Assembly: GCA_050740695.1 (NCBI GenBank)
Contig: JBOIDR010000001.1
Coordinates: 1-64,000, forward strand
DNA: 64,000 nucleotides
Direction of reading: 5' to 3'
From: JACCXJ01 sp050740695
GTDB taxonomy: Bacteria > Pseudomonadota > Gammaproteobacteria > JACCXJ01
The stretch's first letter is position 1, and each line of letters begins with the position of its first letter. A program made the translations under genes and the position numbers. This document shows positions 22,670 through 31,250 of the stretch, in pieces. Under the pieces are notes generated by a model. It was not told where the DNA came from and did not search any database. It saw nothing but the letters and a program-made list of their open reading frames with translations.

Positions 22670-23296
22670 TCATTTGCCGTCCGGCGGTGCCGAACGCCGC
22701 CAGGGTTCGAGCCTTTCGATCCCAGCGTACCAGCGGCGGATCTCGCCGTAGGGCTCGATGGGGTAGCCCGCGATCGTCGTGAGGCAGAGGGGCGCACCGA
22801 CCGAATAGTCGGCCAAGGTCACCCCGTCTCCGCAGAGCCACGCGCGGCCCTCGAGACATCCGTTCAGGACCTTCGCGAAGCGATGGAAGCGCAGCTCGCC
22901 CTTCATGATCTCGGCGGGATCGGCATCGCCCTGCCCGATGGCCTTCTTGACCAGACGCTCGTAGATAAAGACCCCGCACGCGGCACCAAAATGGGCGAGC
23001 CCCCAAGACTGCCAACGGCTGATATCGGCCTGGGCCTTCGGGTCCGCGGGCCAAAGCCGATTGCCGGGCCGCTTGGAGCAGAGATACTGCATGATTGCGT
23101 TCGACTCCCAGAGCACGAAGTCGCCATCGAGCAAGGTCGGGATCATATGATTGGGGTTGAGCGCCACGAACTCCGGCCGCATTTGCTCGCCCTGGAAGAG
23201 ATCGACGGGCACGAGCTCGCAATCGAGATCGAGGTGGTGGATTACCGCGAGGGCCCGGCGGGAATTGGGAGAGGGCGGGAAGTGGTAGAGCTTCAT
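22670..23296 (-). CDS. Glutathione S-transferase
   Basis: 208 residues from ATG at 23296. The N-terminal thioredoxin-like domain has KLYHFPPSPNSRRALAVIHH (candidate catalytic Ser), the cis-Pro motif NHMIPTLLDGDFVLWESNAI and MQYLCSKRP. The C-terminal helical domain contains WLCGDGVTLADYSVGAPL. It resembles theta/beta-type bacterial GSTs; the substrate is unknown. It is 30 nt upstream of the Nramp-like gene on the same strand, so the two may be co-transcribed. Confidence 0.9.
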   Translation of the reverse strand: MKLYHFPPSPNSRRALAVIHHLDLDCELVPVDLFQGEQMRPEFVALNPNHMIPTLLDGDFVLWESNAIMQYLCSKRPGNRLWPADPKAQADISRWQSWGLAHFGAACGVFIYERLVKKAIGQGDADPAEIMKGELRFHRFAKVLNGCLEGRAWLCGDGVTLADYSVGAPLCLTTIAGYPIEPYGEIRRWYAGIERLEPWRRSAPPDGK

Positions 23297-23370
23297 CGAG
23301 ACCTCCTTCGTAGGGTAGACCGCGGGATCGGGCCGCATAGATTAGGATTCAAAGGGCCATGTCCTTCAGG

Positions 23371-23406
23371 ATCGTAGCCTGGGTGAAGCGCAGCGCAACC
23401 CAGGGA
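23371..23406 (+). repeat. REP-like unit
   Basis: CGTAGCCTGGGTGAAGCGCA then GCGCAACCCAGGG, an inverted-arm member of the REP family. It faces an inverted unit at 23496. Confidence 0.7.
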
Positions 23407-23495
23407 TCGACGATCTGTCGGGCAAAGCCGCGCAGGCAGAGGGGCTTGGGATCGCCGCCGGTGCAGGGACCCCGCCACGGTAGCTTTGGGGGGCG

Positions 23496-23531
23496 TTTCC
23501 CGGATTTCGCTTCGCTGCATCCTGGCTACAC
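23496..23531 (-). repeat. REP-like unit, inverted
   Basis: TTTCCCGGATTTCGCTTCGC then TGCATCCTGGCTAC, the reverse complement of the REP consensus, just before the vapC stop codon. Confidence 0.75.
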
Positions 23532-23535
23532 CGGC

Positions 23536-23946
23536 TCAATCCACCCAATCTTCCACCCGCAAGCCTTGGATCCGCTGAAACTCCCGCAAGTTGTGGGTGA
23601 CGAGCGTGGCGTTTTCGGATAGCGCGTGGCAGGCGATCCACAGGTCGTTGGCGCCGATGGGGGTGCCCACCTCCTTGAGGCGTACGAATTGAACCGCGTA
23701 GTGTTCGCAGAGCGCGCGGCGCGTGTCGTAGAGCACGGGGATTTCTCGGGTCAGGCGGTCGAGCCGGCGCAGCACCTGCGCTCTGCGCGCGCTGCGCTCG
23801 GCGCCTTTGAGCAATTCGGCAAAGGTGAAGAAGGACATGCACAGCACTGCATCGTTCGCCAGCGCATTGATGCGCTTCGCCACCGACGGCGGTTTGTTCT
23901 TGATGAGGTAGATGAGGGTGTTGGTGTCCAGCATGTAGCTGGTCAC
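23536..23946 (-). CDS. vapC: VapC-type PIN toxin
   Basis: 136 residues, complete. All acidic PIN positions are visible: YMLDTNTLIYLIKNKP, SFFTFAELLKGAERS, VGTPIGANDLWIACHA and TLVTHNLREFQRIQGLRVED. VapC toxins cleave specific RNAs, often initiator tRNA. Its ATG overlaps the antitoxin stop by 4 nt. Unlike the copy at 5733, this module is intact. Confidence 0.93.
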   Translation of the reverse strand: MTSYMLDTNTLIYLIKNKPPSVAKRINALANDAVLCMSFFTFAELLKGAERSARRAQVLRRLDRLTREIPVLYDTRRALCEHYAVQFVRLKEVGTPIGANDLWIACHALSENATLVTHNLREFQRIQGLRVEDWVD

Positions 23947-24197
23947 AGGTCCTCCCGCTCCTGCAAGGCGGGCTGGCTCGCGCAGTCCTCCTCCAGCAGC
24001 GCGGTGAAGTCGTCGTCGAAGGCTGAAAGCGCTTGCAGCAGTGCCGCGCCCCGATCGGTCAGCAAGGGGTGAATAATGAGATCGCCCTGCTCGTTCCGGG
24101 TGATGGCGACACGGCTGGCGTCAAGGTGGAACTCCTGCGGAATCCGCACCGCTTGGCTATTGCCGTTCTGGAAGGTGCGGCTGATCAATGTCGTCAT
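23943..24197 (-). CDS. vapB: VapB-type AbrB-fold antitoxin (VagC-like)
   Basis: 84 residues from ATG at 24197. The AbrB/VagC fold is clear: LISRTFQNGNSQAVRIPQEF...SRVAITRNEQGDLIIHP. The toxin-binding C-terminal tail is LLQALSAFDDDFTALLEED. The frame is open further upstream, but homology begins at MTTLISRT. It would block VapC and repress the operon. Confidence 0.9.
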   Translation of the reverse strand: MTTLISRTFQNGNSQAVRIPQEFHLDASRVAITRNEQGDLIIHPLLTDRGAALLQALSAFDDDFTALLEEDCASQPALQEREDL

Positions 24198-24648
24198 GGC
24201 GTCCTCGTGTGTGTACATGGCCGTGTGTATTTTGAAGCATTCTCTGCAGTTTGACAAGGACCGGACAGTTCTCGGACCGGCCCCCCATGATCCTGATTCA
24301 CCGCAACGTCGCCTTGGGTGCGGCCGTCCCCCCGGGCTGACCGGCGCCCGCGAAATACTTCGTCTATGATCGGATCATGGCCGGCTTTGACCCCGAGGGA
24401 AGGCGCCTGCCCATCAAGCTCGATACGACCTCGCGAACGGGGAGCTAGCTCATGCCGCGCCCGCTCGCGGCCCATGTGACGCCGGCCGCCGGCGGCGCCG
24501 CTCGCCGGATACCGTTGATCACCGCGGAAGTCGACACCAAAATCAAGTCGTTCAACGACGTCAGGGCCGAACGCTGACACTAGCGCGAGTCCCGCGCTAC
24601 TTCACTTCGGGTACACTGTCGCCGGTCTTTCCACGCGCTCAGCAGGCG
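24198..24648. other. Intergenic region with a possible gene remnant
   Basis: 450 bp upstream of yebC. Short conserved-looking stretches on the plus strand, such as FVYDRIMAGFDPEGRRLPIK (from about 24359) and PLITAEVDTKIKSFNDVRAE (about 24510-24570), lie in frames separated by stops. They look like debris of a decayed gene whose family was not identified. TACACT at about 24613 could be a -10 box for yebC. Confidence 0.35.
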
Positions 24649-25392
24649 ATGGCCGGTCACAGCAAGTGGGCGAATATTCAGCACCGCAAGGGCAAGCAGG
24701 ACGCCAAGCGGGGCAAGCTATTCACCCGTCTCATCCGCGAGATCACGGTCGCCGCGCGCATGGGCGGAGGCGACCCGTCGGCGAATCCACGCCTGCGCGC
24801 GGCCATCGACGGCGCGCTCGCCAACAACATGACCAAGGACACCGTGGAGCGCGCCATCAAGCGCGGCGCCGGCGGCGGGCCGGGCGAGGACTACGAGGAG
24901 ATCCGTTACGAGGGCTACGGGCCGGGCGGGGTCGCGATCATGGTGGACTGCATGAGCAACAACCGCAACCGCACCGTGTCCGAGGTACGGCACGCCTTCG
25001 CCAAGGCGGGCGGGAGCATGGGCACCGACGGCTCGGTGGCCTATCTCTTCAAGAAACAAGGGGTGCTGGGCTATCCCGCGGGTAGCGACGAGGACCACCT
25101 GACGTCCGCGGCGCTCGTGGCCGGGGCGGATGATGTGGTGGTCAACGACGACGGCTCCATCGATGTCCTGGCCACGCCGGAATCGTTCGGACGGGTGAAG
25201 GGCGCCATGGCCGCTCTGGGTTGGGATCCGGAGCTGGCCGAGATCACCATGCGGGCGACCACGAGCGCGAGGCTCGAATTCGAGGATGCGCAGAAGATGA
25301 CGCGCCTCCTGGAGGTCTTGGAGGATCTGGACGATGTGCAGCGTGTCTACTCGAACGCCGACATCAGCGAAGAGACCCTGGCTCGCCTTTAG
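24649..25392 (+). CDS. yebC: YebC/TACO1-family protein
   Basis: 247 residues, normal length. The N-terminus MAGHSKWANIQHRKGKQDAK is the family signature. It continues with ITVAARMGGGDPSANPRLRA, YEGYGPGGVAIMVDCMSNNR and a C-terminal ferredoxin-like domain. Family members help translation of difficult (for example proline-rich) stretches or act as regulators. yebC-ruvC-ruvA is a conserved order in Gammaproteobacteria. Confidence 0.97.
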   Translation: MAGHSKWANIQHRKGKQDAKRGKLFTRLIREITVAARMGGGDPSANPRLRAAIDGALANNMTKDTVERAIKRGAGGGPGEDYEEIRYEGYGPGGVAIMVDCMSNNRNRTVSEVRHAFAKAGGSMGTDGSVAYLFKKQGVLGYPAGSDEDHLTSAALVAGADDVVVNDDGSIDVLATPESFGRVKGAMAALGWDPELAEITMRATTSARLEFEDAQKMTRLLEVLEDLDDVQRVYSNADISEETLARL

Positions 25393-25427
25393 GGCTTGAA
25401 ACGCTTTATCGACTCCTTGGCGGCCCC

Positions 25428-25937
25428 TTGACCCGCATCCTCGGCATCGACCCGGGATCCCGCGTCACGGGCTTTGGCGTCATCGACAGCGACGGCCAGA
25501 GGAGCACGCATGTCGCGCACGGGTGCCTCGACGCCGAGTCCGGAACGCTCGCCGATCGCCTGCGGCTCATCTTCGAGGGCGTAGGGCGGGTGGTGCGACT
25601 CTACCGGCCGGATGAGATGGCGGTCGAGCTCGTGTTCATGTATCGCAACCCCGATTCGGCCTTGAAACTCGGCCAGGCACGGGGCGTCGCGGTGGTCGCC
25701 GGTGCGCTCGCCGATCTCCCGGTGTTCGAGTTCACCCCGGCCGAGGTCAAGCTCGCCATCGTGGGGCTCGGCCGCGCCGACAAGGCCCAGGTCCAGCACA
25801 TGGTGAGGGTCTTATTGCGGCTCGATGCGGCACCCCAGTCCGACGCGGCCGACGCGCTCGCCGTCGCCCTGTGCCATGGACACACCCGAAGCAGCCCCCT
25901 CCCCTGCCGGCGCATGCGCGCCAAGCGGTGGGCATGA
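25428..25937 (+). CDS. ruvC: RuvC, Holliday-junction resolvase
   Basis: 169 residues from a TTG start at 25428, which places the catalytic Asp at position 7 in RILGIDPGSRVTGFGVI. The other acidic residues are in AVELVFMYRNPDSALKLGQA and in SDAADALAVALCH near the C-terminus. RuvC cuts Holliday junctions made mobile by RuvAB. It begins 35 nt after yebC and is followed by ruvA after 13 nt. Confidence 0.95.
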   Translation: MTRILGIDPGSRVTGFGVIDSDGQRSTHVAHGCLDAESGTLADRLRLIFEGVGRVVRLYRPDEMAVELVFMYRNPDSALKLGQARGVAVVAGALADLPVFEFTPAEVKLAIVGLGRADKAQVQHMVRVLLRLDAAPQSDAADALAVALCHGHTRSSPLPCRRMRAKRWA

Positions 25938-25950
25938 TTGGGCGCTGGGC

Positions 25951-26553
25951 ATGATCGGCCGCATCCGCGGGGTGTTGCTGGAGGCGAGCCCGCCGCATCT
26001 GCTCCTCGAGGTCGGGGGCGTGGGCTACGAGATCGAAACCCCGCTCAGCACCTTCGAGCGCCTTCCGAAGCCACAAACCGAGGTGCGACTCTACACCCAC
26101 CTGGCGGTCCGCGAGGACACCCATTTACTGTTCGGTTTCCTGACCGAGACCGAGCGCCGCCTGTTCCGGGCCTTGATCAAGGTCAACGGCGTCGGTGCGC
26201 GCACCGCGCTCGGGGTCCTGTCGGGAACCAGCCCCGAGGAATTCGCGGTCTGGGTCGAGACCAAGGACCTCACCCGGCTCACCCGCCTCCCCGGGATCGG
26301 AAAGAAGACCGCCGAGCGCCTGATCGTCGAGCTCTGCGATCGGATCACCGACTGGAGGCCCGGCGTGCTTCCGGGCGGCGCGGCACCGGCCGGCGATGCG
26401 TTCAGCGACGCAAAAGCGGATGCGATCAGCGGCCTCGTGGCGCTCGGCTACAAACCCCAGGAGGCCAGCCGCCACGTCCAGACCCTCGACACCGAGGGCC
26501 TGTCGAGCGAGGCCATTATCCGGGCTGTGCTGCGCGGGCAGTTGCAGGCATAG
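25951..26553 (+). CDS. ruvA: RuvA, Holliday-junction-binding subunit
   Basis: 200 residues from ATG at 25951. Domain I is MIGRIRGVLLE...GVGYEIETPLSTFERLP. The two helix-hairpin-helix motifs are LIKVNGVGARTALGVLSG and LTRLPGIGKKTAERLIVEL. Domain III, which contacts RuvB, is at the C-terminus (ISGLVALGYKPQEASRHV). ruvB, normally next, is not here; repeat DNA and an SMP-30-like gene follow. Confidence 0.96.
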   Translation: MIGRIRGVLLEASPPHLLLEVGGVGYEIETPLSTFERLPKPQTEVRLYTHLAVREDTHLLFGFLTETERRLFRALIKVNGVGARTALGVLSGTSPEEFAVWVETKDLTRLTRLPGIGKKTAERLIVELCDRITDWRPGVLPGGAAPAGDAFSDAKADAISGLVALGYKPQEASRHVQTLDTEGLSSEAIIRAVLRGQLQA

Positions 26554-26609
26554 CCAGGCCTATTGGAAATTTCCTGTACCCTTTTTCGTTCTTTATCCAC
26601 GCCCCAAGA

Positions 26610-26680
26610 GGGCAGGCACGAGGCCTGCCCTACACGGGGCGGCGCAGGTGCCGCGTAGGGGCGGCCCTTGTGGCCGCCCT
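26610..26680. repeat. Two GC-rich palindromes
   Basis: GGGCAGGCACGAGGCCTGCCC at 26610-26630 and AGGGGCGGCC-CTTGT-GGCCGCCCT at 26657-26680. They are REP-like and lie in the place expected for ruvB. The first could act as a terminator but has no T-tract. Confidence 0.7.
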
Positions 26681-26787
26681 ATATGCGCCGCGGAAATCGG
26701 TCGGCGCCGGGTGCCCGCCACGAAGATCGTCTTCTCGCCCGCGGCGGGCTATCTTAGGGCATCCCGTAAGACGCTCCGGAGATCCCA

Positions 26788-27822
26788 ATGAAACAAGACC
26801 TCGGCCCCTGGTTGGTCATCGCCGCACTCGTCTCATTCCCGGCCGGCCCCGCCGTCGCGGCGGAGGGGGCGAGCGAGCCGGCCGCTCCGGGCCGCATCGT
26901 GCGGCTTGGCACGCGTCTAGACGGGATCGTCGGGGCGGATGCCAAGCTCGAAAAGCTCGCCGACGGGTATGCCTGGCTCGAAGGTCCCGTGTGGCTGCGC
27001 CGGGAAGGCGCCCTCCTCTTCTCCGACGTGCCTAACAACGTGATCCACCGCTATGACTCGGGATCGGGGGTATCGGTCTTCTTGCAGCCGAGCGGTTACA
27101 CCGGTACCGCCCCGTTCACGGGCGGTGCGCCCGGCTCGAACGGGCTCGCCATCGATCCGATGAGCGGCAGGCTCGTCATCTGCCAGCACGGAGATCGGCG
27201 CGTCGTGCGCATCGAGGCCGACGGCAGCATGACGACACTGGCGGAACGTTATGAGGGCAAGCGCCTGAACAGCCCGAACGACGCGGTGTTCCGCGCCAAC
27301 GGCGATCTGTACTTCACCGATCCGCCCTTCGGCCTGCCCCAGGGCTTCAAGGACCCCGGCAAGGAGCTCCCCATGAGCGGCGTCTACCGGCTCCCGCCCG
27401 GCGGCGAGCCGGCGCTCATGGTCCAGGATCTCACGGCCCCGAACGGCCTGGCCTTCTCGCCCGACGGCAAGGGCCTGTACCTGAGCGACTCCGATCCGGA
27501 TCGCCCGGCCTGGTACCGCTACGAAGTGCGCGAAGACGACGGCGTGCTCGAAAACCGACGTCTCTTCGCGGATGCCCGCCCCTTTACCACGGGCCGAAAG
27601 GGGGCCCCCGACGGCATCAAGGTCGACCGCGAAGGGAACGTGTTCGCGGCCGGCCCCGGCGGGGTCTATATCTTCGCACCGGATGGCGAGCACCTCGGCA
27701 CCATCGAGACCGGCGCACCCACCGCCAACCTGGCCTTCGGAGACGACGGCTCGATGCTCTACATCACCGCCGAGACTACCCTATACCGCATCTCGCTGCT
27801 CGCGGTCGGTGGCGGGTTTTGA
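26788..27822 (+). CDS. SMP-30/gluconolactonase-family protein, exported
   Basis: 344 residues. A signal peptide of about 25 residues (WLVIAALVSFPAGPAVAAEG) precedes a six-bladed propeller. Family features are GYAWLEGPVWLRREGALLFS (metal-binding Glu), GSNGLAIDPMSGRLVICQHG, RLNSPNDAVFRANGDLYFTD, APNGLAFSPDGKGLYLSDSD and GAPDGIKVDREGNVFAAGPG (Asn/Asp ligands). Members hydrolyse sugar lactones; the substrate here is unknown. It probably acts in the periplasm. It stands alone between repeat regions. Confidence 0.9.
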   Translation: MKQDLGPWLVIAALVSFPAGPAVAAEGASEPAAPGRIVRLGTRLDGIVGADAKLEKLADGYAWLEGPVWLRREGALLFSDVPNNVIHRYDSGSGVSVFLQPSGYTGTAPFTGGAPGSNGLAIDPMSGRLVICQHGDRRVVRIEADGSMTTLAERYEGKRLNSPNDAVFRANGDLYFTDPPFGLPQGFKDPGKELPMSGVYRLPPGGEPALMVQDLTAPNGLAFSPDGKGLYLSDSDPDRPAWYRYEVREDDGVLENRRLFADARPFTTGRKGAPDGIKVDREGNVFAAGPGGVYIFAPDGEHLGTIETGAPTANLAFGDDGSMLYITAETTLYRISLLAVGGGF

Positions 27823-27911
27823 TGCCGATGGAGTGCGGTCTCCATTGGCGCTCGCGTAACTACCCACGCCGAAGTCGGATCCTCTATCACTAAGACGGGT
27901 TCTTCTATCGG

Positions 27912-28038
27912 ATCGCCCACCCCCTCGCCCCCCTCCCCGTGGGGAGGGGGAATAACTCATTGGCCCCCTCCGAATAAATCATTGGCCCGCCGACATTTCT
28001 TCCCCTCCCCACGGGAGGGGATTGAGGGGTGGGCGATC
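27912..28038. repeat. 127 bp MITE-like element with inverted ends
   Basis: The left end GATCGCCCACCCC and the right end GGGGTGGGCGATC are perfect inverted repeats. Inside, CCCTCCCCGTGGGGAGGG and CCCTCCCCACGGGAGGGG hairpins flank an A/T-richer core with ATAACTCATTGGCCC and AATCATTGGCCCG repeats. There is no coding capacity. Confidence 0.8.
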
Positions 28039-28055
28039 GAAAATCATCGTCTCCT

Positions 28056-28868
28056 TCAAAAGAGCGCGCCGAAAGCCTGATCGTAACGCGTATACCACTC
28101 CGGCCGCCGGTCGGACAGCACGTCGTTCCAGGGTGTGATGCGCTTGTTGCGGGCCTCGGCCACGTCGATCTCGGTAATGAAAAGCTCATCGCGCTGGGAA
28201 GGCGCGCGGTGGATCAAGCGCCCGCCGGGTGCGACGACCTGGCTCTTGCCCGTGAAGCGCAGCTCGCCGTGGGGTCGTTTGTCGCTGCCGAAACGGTTGG
28301 CGGTGATGGCGTAAACCCGGTTCTCGAGGCACCGGGTCCGCATGGCCTCTTGGCAGTATCCCAGGACCAGGTTGGAGGGGTGGCAGAGTATCTCGGCACC
28401 TTGGATCGCGAGGTTTCTCGCGACCTCCGGGAAGGCCCAGTCGAAGCACACCATGATACCGATCCGCGCGCCTCGCACCTCCTGGACCGAAAGCGGAACG
28501 TCCCCGGGATCGAAGCAGCGCTTTTCCTTGGCGAAGAGGTGGAGCTTGCGGTATACATGCTCGACGCCCCGGGGTCCGATCAGGAGCGCGCTGTTGTAGA
28601 CGCGCTCGCCGGACCGCTCGCAGAACCCCGTGACCATGTGAAGGTCCCGCCTTGCGCAGAGCGCGGTCAGCGACTCGACAGTCTCCGAATTCGCGGGGTC
28701 GGCGAATGCCAGGACCTCTTCGCGATCCCGGAAGTGATACCCGCTGAACGCCAGCTCGGGGAGCACGAGGAGATCGGCCGTTGTGTGGGCGAGGGCGGCG
28801 AGGACCTTGGCGACGTTGCGCCTGGGCTGGCCGAACAGGGGCCGGAACTGGTAGTAACCGACGCGCAT
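28056..28868 (-). CDS. Nitrilase-superfamily carbon-nitrogen hydrolase
   Basis: 270 residues from ATG at 28868. The catalytic triad is visible: Glu38 in LLVLPELAFSGYHF, Lys near 110 in YRKLHLFAKEKRCFDPGD and Cys near 142 in IGIMVCFDWAFPEVARNLA. It hydrolyses or condenses an amide or nitrile; the substrate cannot be read from sequence. It is 35 nt downstream of glmU on the same strand and probably co-transcribed. Confidence 0.9.
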   Translation of the reverse strand: MRVGYYQFRPLFGQPRRNVAKVLAALAHTTADLLVLPELAFSGYHFRDREEVLAFADPANSETVESLTALCARRDLHMVTGFCERSGERVYNSALLIGPRGVEHVYRKLHLFAKEKRCFDPGDVPLSVQEVRGARIGIMVCFDWAFPEVARNLAIQGAEILCHPSNLVLGYCQEAMRTRCLENRVYAITANRFGSDKRPHGELRFTGKSQVVAPGGRLIHRAPSQRDELFITEIDVAEARNKRITPWNDVLSDRRPEWYTRYDQAFGALF

Positions 28869-28903
28869 CGTCGTGGGTGCTGCCGAGACGACTCGGCGGC
28901 GTG

Positions 28904-30268
28904 CTACTTTTTCTTCTTCGGCCGCTCCCAACCGGCGATCGTCGTCTGGCGTGCGCGGCCGAGTGTGAGCTGTCCGGGCGGTGCGTCCTGGGTCAGGGTC
29001 GTGCCGGCGCCGATCGTGGCCCCGTCCCCGACCTTGACCGGGGCGATGAGCTGGGTATCGGAGCCTATGAAGACCCGATCGCCGATGACGGTCTTGTGCT
29101 TGTTCGCGCCGTCGTAGTTGCAGGCGATGGTGCCGGCCCCGATGTTGGTATCGCGGCCCACCTCGGTGTCCCCAATATAGCTCAGGTGGTTGATCTTGGT
29201 GCCGGACATGACAGCGGACTTCTTGACCTCGACGAAGTTGCCGATGTGGACTTCCTCGGCGAGCCGGGTCTCGGGTCGGAGGCGCGAAAACGGACCGACG
29301 CGCGCGCCCCGGCCGATCTCGGCGCCCTCGATCACGCAGTCCGGGAGGATCGACGCGTCGTCGCCGATATCGGCGTCCCGGATCCAGTTGTTGGCGCCGA
29401 TGGTCACGCGATCGCCCAGGCGCACGCGGCCCTCCAACACCACGTTGACATCGATGACCACATCCTGCCCCGTTTGCAGCTCTCCGCGAAGATCGAAGCG
29501 AGCGGGGTCGAGGAGCGTGACTCCCTGCCGCATCAACTGCTCGGCCTGGCATCGCTGATAGCGACGCTCCAGCTCGGCGAGCTGGACCCGATCGTTGACA
29601 CCCATGACCTCGAAAACAGAGGCCGGACTCACGGGCTCGACCGCGACCCCGTCCGCGACCGCCATCGCGATCACGTCGGTCAGGTAATACTCCCCCTGCG
29701 CGTTCTGGTTCTCGAGACGCGCCACCCATCGTTTCAGGTGCGAGGCCGACACGGCCATCATGCCGGTATTGACCTCGCCGATCGCGCGCTCCACCGGGCT
29801 CGCGTCCCGATCTTCGACGATCCGTTGCACATGGCCGGCCGCATCCCGGACGATGCGCCCGTAGCCCGAGGGATCGGGAAGCTTGACCGTGAGCAGCGCC
29901 AGGCGCCCTCCCCCGGATGCCATGAGCAGGCGGCCGAGGGTTTCCGGAGTCATGAGCGGGACGTCGCCGTAGAGAACGAGGACCATGTCGCCCGCCTCGA
30001 TCAAAGGCAGCACCTGGGCCACGGCATGGCCGGTCCCGAGCTGGCGGTCCTGCTCGACCCAACGGACCTCGAGGTGGGCGAGGGCTTCCCGAACCTGTCC
30101 GCCGCCGTGGCCGTAGACGACGTAGATCGACCCCGGATGCAGCCCGCGAGCGGCGGCGCAGACATGCTCCAGGAGCCGCTTGCCGCCCACGCGATGCAGC
30201 ACCTTCGGCAGGGTCGAGCGCATGCGCTTGCCCTGCCCGGCCGCCAGGATCACGACGCTCAAGCGCAT
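28904..30268 (-). CDS. glmU: GlmU, UDP-GlcNAc pyrophosphorylase/GlcN-1-P acetyltransferase
   Basis: 454 residues, the usual length. The N-terminal uridyltransferase has SVVILAAGQGKRMRSTLPKV, LGTGHAVAQVLP and VLYGDVPLM. The C-terminal left-handed beta-helix acetyltransferase has GTKINHLSYIGDTEVGRDTN, IGAGTIACNYDGANKHKTVI and the catalytic His region. It makes UDP-N-acetylglucosamine for peptidoglycan and LPS. glmU after atpC is a common gammaproteobacterial arrangement; here a Uma2-type gene lies between them. Confidence 0.97.
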   Translation of the reverse strand: MRLSVVILAAGQGKRMRSTLPKVLHRVGGKRLLEHVCAAARGLHPGSIYVVYGHGGGQVREALAHLEVRWVEQDRQLGTGHAVAQVLPLIEAGDMVLVLYGDVPLMTPETLGRLLMASGGGRLALLTVKLPDPSGYGRIVRDAAGHVQRIVEDRDASPVERAIGEVNTGMMAVSASHLKRWVARLENQNAQGEYYLTDVIAMAVADGVAVEPVSPASVFEVMGVNDRVQLAELERRYQRCQAEQLMRQGVTLLDPARFDLRGELQTGQDVVIDVNVVLEGRVRLGDRVTIGANNWIRDADIGDDASILPDCVIEGAEIGRGARVGPFSRLRPETRLAEEVHIGNFVEVKKSAVMSGTKINHLSYIGDTEVGRDTNIGAGTIACNYDGANKHKTVIGDRVFIGSDTQLIAPVKVGDGATIGAGTTLTQDAPPGQLTLGRARQTTIAGWERPKKKK

Positions 30269-30384
30269 CGGAGAATCGCTACGCCAAAAAAATAAAAATA
30301 GCTCAAGCCGCTATCAACGCGTGCGGGCGCGGCGCTAACGGGGGGTCTCGGGGGACAGAGCACTTCTTCCAATAGTCCATCTCA

Positions 30385-31005
30385 TCACCATACCTCGACC
30401 AACTCCAACACAAACCCTGCCAAAACGGGATCGCCAGAAATCGAATCCACGCCCTCCAGACAATCGACCGCAGTCTCTGGACGATACACGTAGAGCCGTT
30501 TCGCCCCCGGCTCGATCAACCAACCCAGTTGCGCCCCGTTGTCCCGGTATTCCAGCATCTTGGCCTGGAGAACCGCGAGCTGATCGCTCGGCGAGTGCAG
30601 CTCTAGGACAAAATCGGGGCATAATGGCAGAAATCTATTCATCTGCTCCGCCGTCAATTCATCCAGGCGAGACCGCTTGACCCAGGAGGCATCGGGTGAG
30701 CGCACGGCGCCGTTGGACAGGATAAATCCGGTAGACGAATCGAAGCTCAGGCCTGTACCGTCGCGCTTGGCCCAATTCCCAAGTTGAATCGTGATCTCGG
30801 CATTCCGCCGTCCGCTGCCTCCTCCCGTCGGTGGCATCAGCAGTATCTCCCCCTGGATATTGCGTTCGATACGCAGGTCCCTATTTATCTGGCAGAACTG
30901 AAAAAACTCGTCGTCCTTTAGCTGAATGACGGGCCAGAACTCGACCTTGAGCGGCAAGCCTTGTTGCAGTGTCTGCTGATCCAACTGGCGAGCCGTCGTC
31001 GCCAT
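30385..31005 (-). CDS. Uma2 (DUF820) family protein
   Basis: 206 residues from ATG at 31005. It has the PD-(D/E)xK-like Uma2 core: NRDLRIERNIQGEILLMPPT, GTGLSFDSSTGFILSNGAVR, SPDASWVKRSRLDELTAEQM, LCPDFVLELHSPSDQLAVLQ and AKMLEYRDNGAQLGWLIEP. The D, E and Q-x-K residues expected of this nuclease fold are present. Members are abundant in cyanobacteria and often mobile; their role is unproven. It separates atpC from glmU, which suggests a later insertion. Confidence 0.88.
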   Translation of the reverse strand: MATTARQLDQQTLQQGLPLKVEFWPVIQLKDDEFFQFCQINRDLRIERNIQGEILLMPPTGGGSGRRNAEITIQLGNWAKRDGTGLSFDSSTGFILSNGAVRSPDASWVKRSRLDELTAEQMNRFLPLCPDFVLELHSPSDQLAVLQAKMLEYRDNGAQLGWLIEPGAKRLYVYRPETAVDCLEGVDSISGDPVLAGFVLELVEVW

Positions 31006-31250
31006 CGTGTTCTTCACATGATTCGCTTTGATACTAGCCAAAGATGTTTGAAGGTTCGCGTACCTCGACAAGTTGCCATTCCCCTCGGGAGAGGCACGCC
31101 CTAGGGAGGCCACGTTCTGGTCTGGCTGCCGTCAGGTCCCGGATGATGGCCCGATCGGGCCGGGTGCGCACCGAGACGAAATAACTCGTGCATCTCACGC
31201 GACAGCAACATACTCCCCGTGGCTGTCTACGACAAGGGGCCTCGAACCGG

